Notes: generated by a model from the sequence alone, not told the origin. A stretch of DNA of 64,000 nt from Hydractinia symbiolongicarpus (GCF_029227915.1 NC_079880.1:25537501-25601500); one strand, 5' to 3'; shown: positions 11,561 to 25,800, numbered from the stretch's first letter. Numbers and translations: made by a program.

Positions 11561-12148
11561 TGAGGCTTATAACATTAAAATCTAGGAGACTTCGTTTTGG
11601 CTCAGATTTGTGCAAGAAACCGAATTTTCGGCCAGTGTTTTCATTTTCATGTTTTACATCCATAAACGAAACTAAATAATTATGACAATATGATAAAAAA
11701 TTAATTGTCAGTCCTTTTCTGATCTCTGACAGCCAGGGGTACCGCTAAAATTTACAAACGTTCATTTCCTCCGACCTATAAAGAAAACAACCCAATTAGT
11801 CAAATGAAAAGTTAAAAAAACATCTACATATTATGTCCAGATCACCTGGGCTGTTTACTAGGAAAAGGTAACTAATCTGTTCGATGGTTTGTAAACAAGA
11901 TTGTACTTTATAAAATTGCATTTATAATTTAGCAGCATTTTTGAAGGTAGATATATATAAATGTGTTGTTTATATTTTAAAGAAATTTTTATCGGACACC
12001 CCTTCTTAGAACCCAAGCCTCTATTCTAACGCGGAATAATAATAGCGCGCATTATGGTAAATAGGTGTCTTCTGCTTCTTTTGTAAATTCGCTTTTAAAA
12101 ATATTTAAATGAATATTTGTCAACACAGTCGTTGTTATTTTCTATAAT

Positions 12149-12154
12149 TTTATT
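12149..12154 (-). promoter_or_regulatory. polyadenylation signal AATAAA of REC114
   Basis: AATAAA on the minus strand about 25 nt after the REC114 stop codon, implying a very short 3' UTR. Confidence 0.5.
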
Positions 12155-12178
12155 ATTTACAAAAATTAAAATAACAAC

Positions 12179-15100
12179 TTATTCAGCAACCATTTCTTTA
12201 AGGCGACGCTCTACCTCTTCAACAAATCCTGGAAAGTTAGGATCTAGCAAGCATGTTTTAATAAGATCTGGTTCGCTCTCATCAATTTCTAAATTTGAGT
12301 GTTGGTAGTAACTCGGTAGATTCGATATGTCACCTGATAAAACACTCTAAACGAAAACACAAAAGGTAGTAAACAGTTCAGGAATGACTTCATATCCACA
12401 CACATAACACTGACCATCATACACAACCCAAACACAGGAAAGTCTCGCCATTGCATTGAATCAAATCTAATTCTAAGAATAATATTTTAAAAACAGCATT
12501 ACATTGTGCGGTGTGGAAGAAACTATACCCGAATAATATTCTGTCTGCAAGAGTTTCGCTTTTCTGCCTACGCTTACACTCAACCAAACCCTAACCCAAC
12601 CAAAAATTGTCAAAAAGAAAAAATGCGAAAACTTTTAAAAATAAAATTTGTCATCTATTTTCAACTAGTTTCCATACATTTTGTTTTCTAGCAGTATTAT
12701 TTTAATTGGCAAATTTGGCGGGAAAAATTTTGCGCTTCACGATTGACCTTGCTTTTTCCGAGAAGAAACTTTTGTGAAGTTCCAAAAATGGTAGCTACTA
12801 CGCATTATATTTATGGCTTGTTTACAGACTTCTCGGTTTTTATTAAGATAACGATACAAAGAGTCTAAGGACAATACTGAAAAATTCTCTTACCTTCGTA
12901 ATTTCAACAACTGACAATCTTCCTTCATCTTTTCTTTCTTTATTATTCGATAAAACACTCTCAGACGCAGAGCTTTGTGAATATACCGTCTGTGACAATT
13001 CACCGTTATTATCAACAACCTGCACATGCACATGGGAGGAGATTGCGCGCACAAATTCTTCGCAGGATTCTTTTGATGATTTGTCATATGTTTTATTAAA
13101 CTTTATACGGAAACGACGAACGGAGTTCTAAAGGTCAAAGTAACAGATAAAAGCAGCAATTTCTATTTGCGATTTGATTATAAGTGCGCAAAATATGCCT
13201 TTCTTCCGCACTTTATCTGTCTTATGCGAGTCTTTGCCAAAATAGATTAGAGCCAAAGTAGAACAAATTAAAGTCATTGTCCCGGCTTATTTGCATGTGG
13301 AATTTTACTAATAACTAGAGCGAAAAAGCAAGACTTTTTTACTTTCGTGCTAAAACGTGCTGGAGCGTTATTCCTAGCAAAAAATCTCACTTAAATTTTG
13401 TAAAGGAGGTGGTTGGCTTAAAACACATTTACAGTGTCGGTAATTTCAAAACCTTGGTAACGCTCATGTGTGCAGAAGTATTTCAGCAATTATTTAGGTG
13501 GGAAAATAATATTATAACGATTATAGCAACGATAGTGCAGCGGTCTCTCTTTTTATCTCAAACATTCATTTCAAATTTCGAGCTTGCTTCTATAACGACT
13601 GCAAATATTAGTAGTCCTTTGCTGAACCCTTTATATCCTTTCTTGAAACAATTTTTCCAGTCCTTTGAGAATTCCAGATAGAGGGTTATATTCGTTTTCA
13701 TATAAGTCCGAATCAATGGAGAGGAAAGAGGGCGGCTATAAAGCGGGAATCGTAAGAGAAGTTACTCTTGCTTGCTTGGTGTTCTGATTTACTGAGTAAG
13801 AATAATTCCAAGGTTTTTCTACACTTCACGGTGTTATTTTTATTTCGAATATTTATACTGGATGAAGCTACTTCAGTGTTGGAAACACTGTTATTAAAGT
13901 GGGTTCTGTGTTCGGAATGTATACATTAAGTATACACCGGTAATACCTACCCAATTTCCCTCACATGGCATGGGTTGACCCGTAGCTGTGGTAAAGACAC
14001 TCGCTAAACATGCCCGCGCTTTGGACTGAGCCACGGACCTTGTGATTACGAAGCGAATGCCATAACCACAACGCCACGCGCCACATAAACGTCGTTTCAC
14101 GTGGTTAATTTTACTTGAGTGGTTTTGTATACAAAAGTAAAATACAGTACATATCTATTTTGAATGCTGACAAGTTATATGTCTTTCAGAAAAAAGAACC
14201 TGCAAGTTTATTCTTCCTCCTATTTTTATTTGGTAACTCAACGTACATGAACTACGTAGCTACTTTACCTGCAATCTATAAAAAAATAACATGTTATCTT
14301 TACGAGCTATCGCCTTTAACCATTTCGAGGATTGCAACAACGTAAAAGATTCCTAAAAAAATGTGAATTGAAACGACATATGTGTTTTTATTTGTCTCTA
14401 AAGGTAGTTTAAACACAAGGTAGCATTCTAAGACACGTTAAAAAACAAAACAAACAAACAAACAAATAAAACTCTCACTAGAACTTCAGAGCCAGCTTGT
14501 AAAATCACATTTAATGGACTTTTTATACCGATCGTGATAGGTTTGGAAGCTGAGCTTGTGAATTGCTGAAATAAAAAAAAATTGTGATTGAGCTGAAATG
14601 AAGACAATTCGTACCAAAATCAAAAAAAGTTGAAATGATCTTGTGGAAGCCAAAAGATGTTTTAGAGGAGAAGCCAGAAGTTTTCTAAGCACCCAAATAA
14701 TTCAACTTTACCTCTTACGAAATACAGTCGAAACTGTCTATACACCTGCGGCTCCTGGAGAAAATATTCGCTGCAATTAGGTCTGCGCTACTGTGTTTAG
14801 TTTACGAATTTACGGAAACATTGTAATTAGTTTTGGTTTCGTAGAACCTCTCTAAAGTTAAAGGGGACACCTCAATAAAACGGACAGCTTGATTTTCCCT
14901 GTTCATTTACAGCGCAATTTCTCGAAAGCGGACACCACTATCGAGACATCCCGTGCAAAGTATTAGATTTTGTGTTAAGAACAATGAACATACGCGCGGA
15001 CGCATTCTAGTAGTTAGAAAATGTAAGCAACAGGACTTCCAGTATTCTAGCGTAGTAAAATAAACTCATTAAGAAAGAGACCTCAGCATGTCAAATCGTT

Positions 15101-15529
15101 GAATTCAACAAATTGGATTCGACAGATTTGTCAAAATTGATCATGTATATTGCTTAAATATGGAGAAACTCTTCTATCAGCACCCGATAAGCGAACCTTT
15201 TTTCGGTCCCAGGTAGCTAAACACTGTATATCAATAATAGCCTTTTCTTAATCATGAGCAATGTTTATAAAAGGTTTTTCAGATTTGTAACCCTCCTTGC
15301 TAAACTTTTTTACAAGTTGGTGTGTAAAAAGCTTCCAACCTGGGCACTGTTTCTTTAGCAAATGATGGGGTGAATATGTTCATCCTTTGAGGAGTTCACC
15401 CCATAATTTGCTAAAGAAGCAATTTGCATATACCTGCCAACCTCCTATTTGCGAAGATGCAATGAAATCTTTTGGTGGATCTTTTTTAAATCGAGCATAT
15501 TTCTCAACATTCCACAGTTTTCCCGCCAT
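12179..15529 (-). CDS. REC114: meiotic recombination protein REC114, incomplete model
   Basis: Four minus-strand exons, all joined in phase 0: 15529-15434 (32 codons, ATG 15529), 14565-14479 (29 codons), 13127-12894 (78 codons) and 12346-12179 (55 codons plus stop). Exon 1 has the family's opening W-x-x-x-x-Y-A-R-F motif. Exon 3 opens with SVRRFRIKF and a Lys/Glu helix ending HVHVQVVD, as in the end of the REC114 PH domain, then a Ser-rich linker. The last exon ends CLLDPNFPGFVEEVERRLK, the conserved C-terminal helix used for MEI4 binding. With MEI4 and others, REC114 promotes SPO11-dependent double-strand breaks on meiotic chromosomes. The exon for the first PH strands, expected between 15433 and 14566, was not found, and exon 2 rests on weak alignment. 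Divergent from the receptor gene at 16467. Confidence 0.72.
13930..14085 (-). mobile_element. tRNA-derived SINE
   Basis: Read on the minus strand, GGCGTTGTGGTTATGGCATT resembles an A box, and GGTCCGTGGCTCAGTCC about 30 nt later resembles a B box, followed by an unrelated body. It lies in a REC114 intron. The spacing fits a tRNA head with an internal Pol III promoter. Confidence 0.55.
14740..15060. repeat. diverged dispersed repeat in a REC114 intron
   Basis: Contains short inverted words (GGGGACACCTCAATAAAACG and CGAAAGCGGACACC) typical of small inverted-repeat elements. Ends are not clear. Its insertion may hide the missing PH-domain exon. Confidence 0.3.
15351..15418. repeat. 68-bp imperfect palindrome
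   Basis: TTCTTTAGCAAATGATGGGG pairs with CCCCATAATTTGCTAAAGAA across a loop of about 25 bases. It sits 15 bp past the first REC114 donor and would form a hairpin in the intron. Confidence 0.75.
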
Positions 15530-16466
15530 TTATACTTTTCTGTTTCTTTGCGAAAAAAGAAGATATGAAATTGACATGTGTAGTATCGAAAGCACCCGGT
15601 TTCTATTATTAGCGTAGTACTTAAACCAACTATGATTAAAGTCAATGCCGAACTTTACGATTCACTATATAATAATAATTTTATGTCTATTTTCCTTTGT
15701 AGTAAATCTATTTAATAATGCAAAAATGGGTGTGCGCACGTATATCATCTATCAAATCAGTGTTTATTTTTAGCACATGTAGAACCCATTTTATCAACGC
15801 TTGAACAAGCAAAATTTGTTCGAATTTGTGCGGCTTCCAATGTTGTTCCATTCATAAGGCCCTCCCCACTAAATTAATTTATTATTCGAGGGTTTTTTTA
15901 TTTTATGATATAACTCATTATCCTACTTGTTCTAAAGTTTGAGGCAGACATGCTTTTGCAAAACGAGAACGTATTAATGCAGAATAGCCCCACACCTGTG
16001 ACGAAATGATCATTTATTCAGAACTACCCGCGATCAACTGAGAATCGCTGAGAATACAGATGCAAAAAAATCTTTGCAACTATTGAGCATGAAATTTAAA
16101 TATGGAGGTTTAAAATGTAGCTCAAAATCTGGAAATGTAGTTAGTAGAGGTTTTTTGTAGTTTATTTTCATTCATACTTCAAAGAACATTCCAGACGAAT
16201 TTTTGATATTCGACGAAAAATTCGACGTGTTTAAATGTCGCTTTGAAATAATTTTACTAGATCCAGTCTGTTATTATTCTATTTTCAACATGGCGTCCGC
16301 TAGATGCGGACAAAAAAATTGGGAAGGAAGATTTTATTTTCAAAATTTTGATCTGGCGTTTATGCAAAAAAAGACTAACGATAATAATCAAAACATAAGC
16401 AACGAGCGTTGTTACTGTAATAAACAGGCTTTGTATGGAAGTAACTACAATAAATACACCAAAGTT

Positions 16467-16899
16467 ATGCATATACTCCTGCTTTCACTGGTTATATTTT
16501 CATCACAGACTTTATGTTCAGCATACAGACATAATTCCGATTGGAATATAGATAATTCAGAATCAGACTCGAGGTATTCTTCAGATACCACTGACTATGA
16601 AGTTTGTTTACATGGAGAATATTTAAAAGGATACACCCTTGAGGGAGGTACTAAAGCTGGGGATTACCATAATATTGGAGAAGTTGATGGTTTTGAAGAG
16701 TGTGCTGAACTTTGTTGTCAGAAATATGATTGTAACTTGGCTATAATGTTAACTTACCCTAAATCTGAAAGGAATACTTGTTTCAAAGTAGACTGTTATG
16801 ATCCAGAATCTAGCCTTTGTAAACTGAAAAGTGCAAGACATTCCAAATATCGTCCACATTTATTTAGACGTGGTGTACAGCAGCACAAACATAAAAAAG
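16467..16899 (+). CDS. exon 1: signal peptide and MANEC domain
   Basis: Residues 1-144. MHILLLSLVIFSSQTLCSA is a clear signal peptide. An acidic, Ser-rich linker follows, then a MANEC/MANSC domain at about residues 47-120 with the C-x-x-x-CC pattern (ECAELCCQKYDCNLAIML) and further Cys at 105, 110 and 118. The end is basic (HKHKK). The donor GTAGTT leaves phase 1. Confidence 0.85.
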
Positions 16900-19800
16900 G
16901 TAGTTAGTCATTTAGGATTGGATATGTTTTTGGTAACTCATACTGCTTAACTAGCTAGTTACCATCCTAAGGGGCCTTCGAAAATTCTTTCTGGGCCCCG
17001 TTAGCGGGATTTATCGCCACTAAGATTTGGACCCCCTCTTTTAGTAGATTTCTGTCCGTGAAATACACACATTCGGATAAATCTTGGAAGGCTCAGGGGC
17101 GCGTTTTGTAGATAAAAGTTCTCGGAATTGATGTTAAGAGGAATTATGCTTGTGAACGACGAAGTATTTTCAGGCTACAAACAAATTTTTGAAAATTTTT
17201 AATCCTCCCTTAGCCACGATATCCCACTAACAGGGCCCAAAAATTTTTTTTGAAGGCACTAAATTTATTGGGCATAGTTTGCTTTATATTTGATTAGGAA
17301 GAACAAGAGGATATTCAAAAATTGAATCAGCTAATTATACAGTGTATATATACATAATTAATTATACAGTATATATACAGCTAAGTATACAGTTAGTTAG
17401 TTATTTATTTTCCATCAGATAGTATGAATACTATAATAAATAAAAAATTATTCATGCAAGCTTATCAAAATTACCTAATGGAGGGATACCACAAAGCAAA
17501 AGCTTAAAAAGAGGGATGGCTACCTGAAAAAACATCACATGGGACAAAACCACAAAACAACACAGGGTCAGGACAAACATTTAGGCAAAGTAATCACAGG
17601 GATAAATTTTAATTACAGTGCGGAACCATGGGCCTGAAAGTCAAAAAAATTCATGTTTTCGTAAACCCCTGTATTGTTTATTCTTTTCATATTCTTTCCT
17701 AATTCCCTAACTCTGATTTATTTGTCCATAAACTAAACGTTTGTTGTAGTGCTAACAGCCATCATATTTGTTATGATATTTTAGCAAACTATCCTATCAA
17801 TAGTACCCTTTTTATAACACCATTTGTATTCTCCACCACTGACGTTGGGTCACTCTTATTATTCAAAGATTATATAATATCCAACTTTGAGACCCAGGTT
17901 TTAAAAAATGTAGTGATTTAAGCAGAGAGGCAGACTTCTCATTTTGAGAGTATGTGCTTACGTGATAAATCATGCACGTCAGTTGACGACATTATGAGAT
18001 TGTGTAACTGACCTAATTTGCTCCAGGTCGCGATTTTCAAAATGATGTTTTTTTGTTTAATAATTTTGTCCCCGAGGCTTTTTACTTGGATTTTAGTTTT
18101 TAAAGTTTATGCCTCTCAAGGTATAAAATGATTTTGGACTTATATTATAGAGCTTAGAAAGTTTGTTAACAAGTCTTTTTAATTTTTTTAATAAACTCTT
18201 TTTGTTCTCAAGATATTCACATTTAGGGATCATCTTAAAATGTTCGTACATAGTTCGTATAATTCGTATCAAAAACTTCGTATGGATTTATTAAATCTTT
18301 CGTATCATTTTATTTTTAATACAAACTTTTTCCTATCATCAAAGTTACAAGTTTGTTAAAGTTCGTATCATTTAAAATAATGTTTGTATGTAGTTCGTAT
18401 CATTTCAAAAAAGTTCGTATAAAAATTTGATTATATGAAGTTCGTTTATCAGCTATAATTGGACTATTTTCTATAGTCTTATATTGAAAGTTTTTCAACA
18501 ATTATAAAGTTCGTTTCGTTATACGAACTTCATTTATTTTAATTGGATTTATTATCTAAGGTCTTTATGGAACGTCTCCACGGCATCGTAGAAAGCAAAA
18601 ATATCGCTGTGGAACATTTAAAATTTATGAAAACGGGATCATAGAAAACCAAAAGATCGCCGTAGAACGTTTAAAAAACATGAAAATGGAATCGTAGAAA
18701 GCGAAAAGATCGCCATAGATCGTTTTAAATTCATTAAAACAGGATCGTAGAAAAGCGAAAAGATCACCGTAGATTGTTTAAAAATCATGAAAACAGGACC
18801 ATAGAAAGCGAAAAGATTGCTGTAGATTGTGTAGATTGAACCTATGAATACCCAATTTTGCTACCCTTTTCAAAGAAGTCCACCTCGTATATTTTGCTTC
18901 TTTTGTTTCTGGTTTGGTATTGAAATAATTATGCACAATTACCCAGGTACTTTTGAAATTCGTTTCAAGATTGTATAGCAATTACTTTCTACAAAGTTTG
19001 TATCATTTCATTTTATATAATAAAAAAACTTTGTTTAAGTTAAAAAAGTACGTATAAACATTGTATATATTTTTTATTTTAAACGAAGCACTTCGTATGA
19101 CACTCGTTTAACGAAACGAAGTATTTCATAGCGTTCGCATAATTATACGAAAAAAAAATACGAACATTTTGAGACGATCCCTTAAAGAATTTCAGATTTA
19201 ATTTTGCTGCATAAATTATGATGTCACATTTAAGTAATATCAAATTTTAACATTTTCTGTCATCAGTAGTTTTAGACGTGCTAAGGGATATGCATTCAAA
19301 CTTTATCAATGCATAGGTATTATAAAGGTGATTTGAATAAGATAATTTTTTTGACAAAATGACACTCGTTTGCTCGTTCCAGGCCTCTATCAACGCAGGT
19401 GTGCAATTCTTCCTGTGTCTCATGTCATTCAAGTACGCGGTGGGGAATGGGAACGCAACTGCGTAACTCAAAATGAGAAGCCTGGAGGGAAATAATTAAA
19501 TATTTATTATAAAGGCTTTAACCTTCATTAGACCTATAAATTAGGAGAAGAGCATGTCGGCAAAAAATGCTGTCGTTTTACGATGTCAGTTCTGAAACTC
19601 ACAGTCATTTTAAAAGAAAACCTAGTATATTTTTTTCTGTATATAGTAAATTAGAAATTCTTAGCACAAAGAACAAAAGAACAAACTCATTGAGTTTTAT
19701 GCCATATGTTAGCTTCTATTCTATGTATATAATATGCTTGTTTCCATAGTTGCAACATCTGAAGAAAACGCACACAGTATTATCAATAATGAGTAAGTGT

Positions 19801-22800
19801 TATTAGTACTCTTTAAAATACTGTGAGTTATGTATATTACCTTGTTAGTTATTTTATTATTATTATTAATATATATCAGGGTCCATGTACTTTCCATAAA
19901 ATAACTTTTGTTTCACTTTTTGGTGAGAAGCCTTCTGTTTTGGCTATAACAGTGCTAATAATTAGAGCCACCCTGACATAACACGTAACAGGGTCATATA
20001 CCACAAAAAAAGCTGAAGCTAATTTGAAAATTTTAACGAAGAAGAAGCTTGTAATGGCGGCGTAAGCAGCAAGAAAAACAAATATTAAAAAAGCTATATC
20101 TAAAGTCACACAAAATTATAACAAAAATGGATGTATTAAGGCTTTCTTATGCAAATCTTTGAGGTAAGACCAACTTATAAAAGTGCCTTGGAATCCCTTT
20201 AAACCAATATGACAACGAAAAAAATATCAGAAAAAGCAGTTGCATTGTAAAATTCCTAGAAATTGTTCAACAAAACAATAACAAAACTTTGATACATAAA
20301 CAGTTAATATTGCTATCGGTTAGTTGGTGCACTTCCATATGTGAAAGATATATTATAACTATTCAAATAAATCTTAATAAGCGGACTAAAAAAATGTCGT
20401 TTAAGGAGAACCGAGCTTCGTTCACCCCAATTTTTGTTCATCGTCATATCGTTATTAGGATAACTGTTAGGTAATTGATTGAAATAAGAATGACTATCAT
20501 TTGTAACGTGAATATGTGTTCAAACTAAATAAATTATTGCAAAACTTACAAAGATTATACAAAATTCAGATATACATTCATGAATAAAATAAACGTACCG
20601 GATGGCCACATGCTTACTTGAGAGTGTGCATGAACCAAACTAAGTGGTATTTGAAGTGAAACTTTTATTTGAAGCCTTAAAAATTAGTCGAGACAAACTT
20701 TGAATTCTCTCATCATATGTCTTACGTGACTTGAACAAAATACACTTTTGAAAGTTAAATAATTACACTTTTAAAAGTTGAATAATTACAAGAGAGTTAT
20801 TAAGTAATGCGTGTAAAATTTTTCATTTTGTTTTTATATATACAATAAATAAATGATTAGAATTAAAAATGAGTGGGTTTTACCCTAAAATAACGATCTA
20901 CAAACAGGGCATACTAAAAAAGAAAAATCCATTTTACTTTTTATCAGTGAGAAATAGATATTCTAACAATTTCCTGACTTCTGTTATGCAAATGTTGTAT
21001 AACAGCCTGACCAGTAAGTTCCTGATGACTTTACAGGAGCCTTTGAGAGCTTCAAGGGACTCCATGTAGGTATGTGTCCCTGGCTGGAAACAAGGTTGTG
21101 ATCATATCACACTATTGATGTTTGTTACAGAAAAATTTTCAAAATTACTGTTAATAACAAACATGGCAGCATAAATTTGGAGCACAAGTAAAAAATGACT
21201 GTTACAAGACAAATGTAGATATTCATAAAATATTAACTTTTAGCTAATGAAAAATTGTTTGTACGCTATTTCAGAGTTAGGGTAACAGCAGGGTAGTGGA
21301 ACGATCGCTAAATTGCGTGACCTGATAAGATGTTATTTTATAAAAAAAATGAAGTCACATTTTTTTATTACTAAACATTCATCCAATGTTGCTTTATGGT
21401 TGCGTAATCACTAAACTCAGCTTAAGCAACAAAATGACTAAATGTATTTCATATGTTTTAAAAAATAAATTTGTTATCTTTAGAACAATCTTGAATAAAG
21501 ATCTACCTTCATTAAAAAGAGATAAAAGGTGATGATAAAATAATTATAACCTGTAAACAGTAAGGGTGTATCATAAATACATAAATACCAAATATTATAA
21601 AACGTAAACTTTTATAATTTACCAAGTATGATGTTTAACACTATGAAGCTTTGTAACCACTATATGGTAATAAAAGTCGGGTTAGCTTAAAAGTTAATTT
21701 TATTTTTACTAGCTTAATAATTTCCACTTTGCTGTGGGTTTGTTTGTTTGCTTCCTTATGCCTTTTTTTAATTACTTTTATTCCTCACAAGTGTAATTGT
21801 TGTATATATTTATATATTTTTAAATGAGCTATATCGTATAAGTCCAACATCTTTTTCCTTTAAATCTAACAGTCTTAACTATTTTTTGTTAACTAAGACT
21901 ACTTAAATCAGAATACAGTTGCAGATGTTCCTATTGATACATTCTTTATCTTCATAGTTAATTTATTGTTTCAGGAAATATGTCCTTTCTCAAAATTTCT
22001 ATAAATTTCATTTAAAACAAATTTGGGAAGCCCTTTTAAAAATCTCATGAAACTTTCCTTTGTTTTATAGGTTTTAAATATATATCGTTTTTTTTCCCTG
22101 CTTGTTTTCCTAATTATTGAATTTATTTCCTGTCAAAATTAAATGGTATCTCTTTTAGAATTAAATCCATGTGCCACGAATATACTGGAACAGTTTGCAG
22201 AGAAAACATTGACCACACAAAATTATATTATTACACAGCGAACAATGACACATCTTTGGATGAGCGTTTACGTGGACCTATACATCAAATTAGCTCGCGT
22301 TTATCTGGTTCTTGCCGTGATATTGCTCTCCAAGCTATATGTTATCGTTTTTACCCACAATGCAAAGACCACACTCACCCAAAGCCGATTCCTGTATGTG
22401 AAAGTGAATGCGATAGGTTTATGTATGGAAAGTGTTCTAAAGATTTTGCGGATGCTAATATGTTACAGTACTTACAGCATGTCATTACTAATTGTGGGAT
22501 TGACCAAAAAAGAGATATTGAAGATGGAGATGCTAAAAGTTGTATACATCTACAAGAAAGTATGTCTCCTTTTGTTCAAAGATAGTAAAATTTGTTACTA
22601 ATAGTTTCGTTTCAGGTGAATTCAAGCCAAAACTGTTACATATACTTTTGTTTTTTGTTTGCATTCACAAGGCTTCATAATTTAGAACCTTTATGTCAGC
22701 TTACTAAAAATAAACTTTTATAGGTCTTTATGTTTCCTTATATATATTTTATTGGAACTAACCAGGAGATCACAAGTTGTGAAGTCGTCAGCAAAAATTG

Positions 22801-25800
22801 AAGAGGTCATGCTCCAGCAAAGAAGTGTCATTCCGGAATACTTTTTTGATGTTTGATTTACTTTTATGTCTGTACATCAGCAGACTAAACTACTAATGAC
22901 AGAAAGTTGTAAAAACTACTATTAATGAAATATGACATCATAATTTATGCAACATAATTAATTCTGAAAATCTTAAAATATTTATGGATACCTTATTTAG
23001 ATTTGACACCATTGCCAACAAACCATGTTGATGAAACAGAAACACCAATGCCAGATAGCAATTCAGATTTAAAATCAACCGGAACTGATCCAAAATCAGG
23101 AGATACAGATTCATCTTCACAATCTAATTCAACTGACAAATTTACCACTCCAAACTTTAGCACTGATCGTGCGACCAGCATGACAGACAAAAATGGCATA
23201 ACAGACTATACACCAACATCGATGTCATTCAACAGAACTCAGACACCTACTGCAAGCTTGTTTAATACATCTTCAACAATAGGAAACCTTACCGTAACTG
23301 CTCAAAATGCTTCTGTTGATGTAAGTACGAATACAGTAAAAGAGATAGAGGTTAGCATATTATTTGTTAAAGAGGTTGACATATCGCTGTACATACGCAT
23401 GTATGTACAAAAATTGATTAAAATTGTACTCTCTGTATGCATGAAAAAATCATTTCAATGTATGTCACCACCATTTCTTACTTTTTGTTGCATTTTCACT
23501 TAAGTAAAAAAAATCTTTTACATAATCATTTTTTTTCCTAACCCAATTCTTGACAAAAAATCAAACACAACAGAGGTAAATGGAATGTAAAGATGCACAC
23601 AGACTGCTAAATTTGCATAAATTGCCATCAACAAAGGTACAAGTGGATAAAAAAAGAATAATAAACATGAATAATCAAGTAAAAATTCCAGTCTTGGTCA
23701 TGAATATTTGCACCCACGTGGGTACAAAAGCCTGCACTTATGATTTTGGCGTGCAATTTTTACATTCAGGAGAGCGGCAGCGCAGATTTTTTGAAGCATT
23801 GTTTTTTACTTTTTATTTGCTTCTTTTTCGTTTGTTGACTTATTTATTTCAGCAACAAGATATTTACAAGCCCAGACCTCTGCCCTTAAAATTAGCGTCG
23901 GCATTCAGCACTGCCGACATAAAATACAAAGATACCATAGTTGCGTCGGAAAAAAATTGCCGACATAATTTTGTTGTGAAATTTAAATGTATGGTGTTAT
24001 TACAAAGAACATAAGGTATAGAGAACATTAAAGTCGGCCCCTTTCCTTCATGCTGACACTCTTATGCTCGGCTGGTGCATTACACTGAGACTTAAACGAA
24101 AGACGGAAGACCATTTGGAACCATGCCACAAGTCAGTCTGACCTTCATCGTCACAGAGAATACTGCAAGAAGAGGGAGCACCCATGCAAGTTAATTATAA
24201 CCAGAACATGGGAGAGGTTAGGTGTCCTGTACCTTAATACAGCTTTTGGACAAATGTTCTCGTGATGTAATACCAAAGAAAAAAGATGTTCAATAAAGTT
24301 AAAAAATCTTTTTAAAAGGGGAAAGAGAAATCATGTTTAGTAATAATAATCGAAAAAATTGTATAAAGTATTAAAAAGAAGTCCAGAAGTTCTTTCTCCC
24401 ACACGAAACAGCAGGCAATAAGTCAGCCTGCTCTTGGTTTAGTGAGAAGAGATGTTCTGCGAAGACTCTAACAATTGATTCTCCTGTACAGTTTTTCTGT
24501 GCCTGTGACAAGCATTTTCCAAGCAAACCACCAGCGACTTCTGCAATATTCAACTTAATGATGCCCTAACTTTCAGTTCGTAAATAGCATGTGTACAACT
24601 TACTTCCTAATCAGTTTATCTTAAAACATAGAGAGCTAGTTGGGACAGAACTATTAACTTAAGAAGTACACCATCAGGAAGGTAGGTCAATAGGACGTGT
24701 ACTTCATTTCCAATTGTCATCGTCTTAAGGAGATCAATACACAAGGTTAATGACGAAATTTTTTGCCAGCTGAAAAACAAAAAAAATATTGTTGACGCAA
24801 TGCTGACGAAAAACATTAAAAATGTATCTCACGTCAGCAATTTTAATGAAGGTGGGTATTTAATAGAAATACATTTTATAGATATATTTTAACGCGGAAG
24901 AACAATTATGTATTGGGTAAAGTTTGGGTAAGGGATTACTCTAAAATAACTCAGTTTTGCTTAGTGTGTGTACGAAGTAGAACAAGGCATGTGATAAAGA
25001 GCACGCCTGAATTTCACATGGCGTGTGCGGAGGCGTGGACGTGCGAACGCACGCCATTTATGACCAAGACTGACTTTCTACTCTTGTAGTTAGTAATCAG
25101 AGTTTTACTATGCTTGTAAAAAATAACATAAAATATTGAAAGTTTCAAGTGTTACAACAGCAATTCAGAAAAGCGAGTTTATTTTTATGATTCTTGATAC
25201 TACCCAGTGCCTTTACATTATATTATTTTTACTTTTCCCTACATTGTTTTTACCTGAGCAATTTTTTTTAGAAACCATCTATTTCTGATATTAAGGATAG
25301 TGCAGACCAAAAAGAATCAGGTAAAATATTTTTGTGTGTATCCTTAAAATTTCTGTCACCAGGCATGCAAAAGCAGACCAATACCCTTCTATCAAACATG
25401 GTTGCCATATTGTGGGGCTGTTGGGATTTCCTTGTACAACATGCGCTTTGTGTCTCTTGTAAAGTAGCTACATTATTCTGTGTGGTCATGTCATAGCTTT
25501 ATTTGTGGTAAGGACGCAGAAGATATTGGTTGCAAACAAAAACAAAATGGACTCTAGCAGACAACTTATAAAAAAGAGAAATTTTTTTTCGCCAAGCTTT
25601 AAATAAAAACCATTAATATTAGTTTTATAAATTAATAATAAGGTAAAAATTGTTTCTATGTTTTAGCATTAGATGCATTGGTTGCTACACCTACAGCTTC
25701 GCCTTCACCTGCAGCGTTGCCTTCACCTACCCGTAAAGGTACGTCTCTTACAGATTGAATAAGTATTCAAATAATATTAATCAAATTTAACAATTTTTAC

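Noticed and set aside
16290-16466. Upstream in-frame start for the receptor (MASARCGQ...)
   Set aside because: It would bury the clear signal peptide 60 residues inside the protein; kept only as an alternative start.
19876-20109. 77-codon hydrophobic frame on the minus strand in receptor intron 2
   Set aside because: It has an acceptor-like start but no partner exon, no recognised family and an AT-rich composition that readily yields Phe/Ile/Leu codons.
23580-24014. 144-codon frame on the plus strand in receptor intron 4
   Set aside because: No domain or motif; it overlaps inverted-repeat sequence and no splice site fits the receptor phase.
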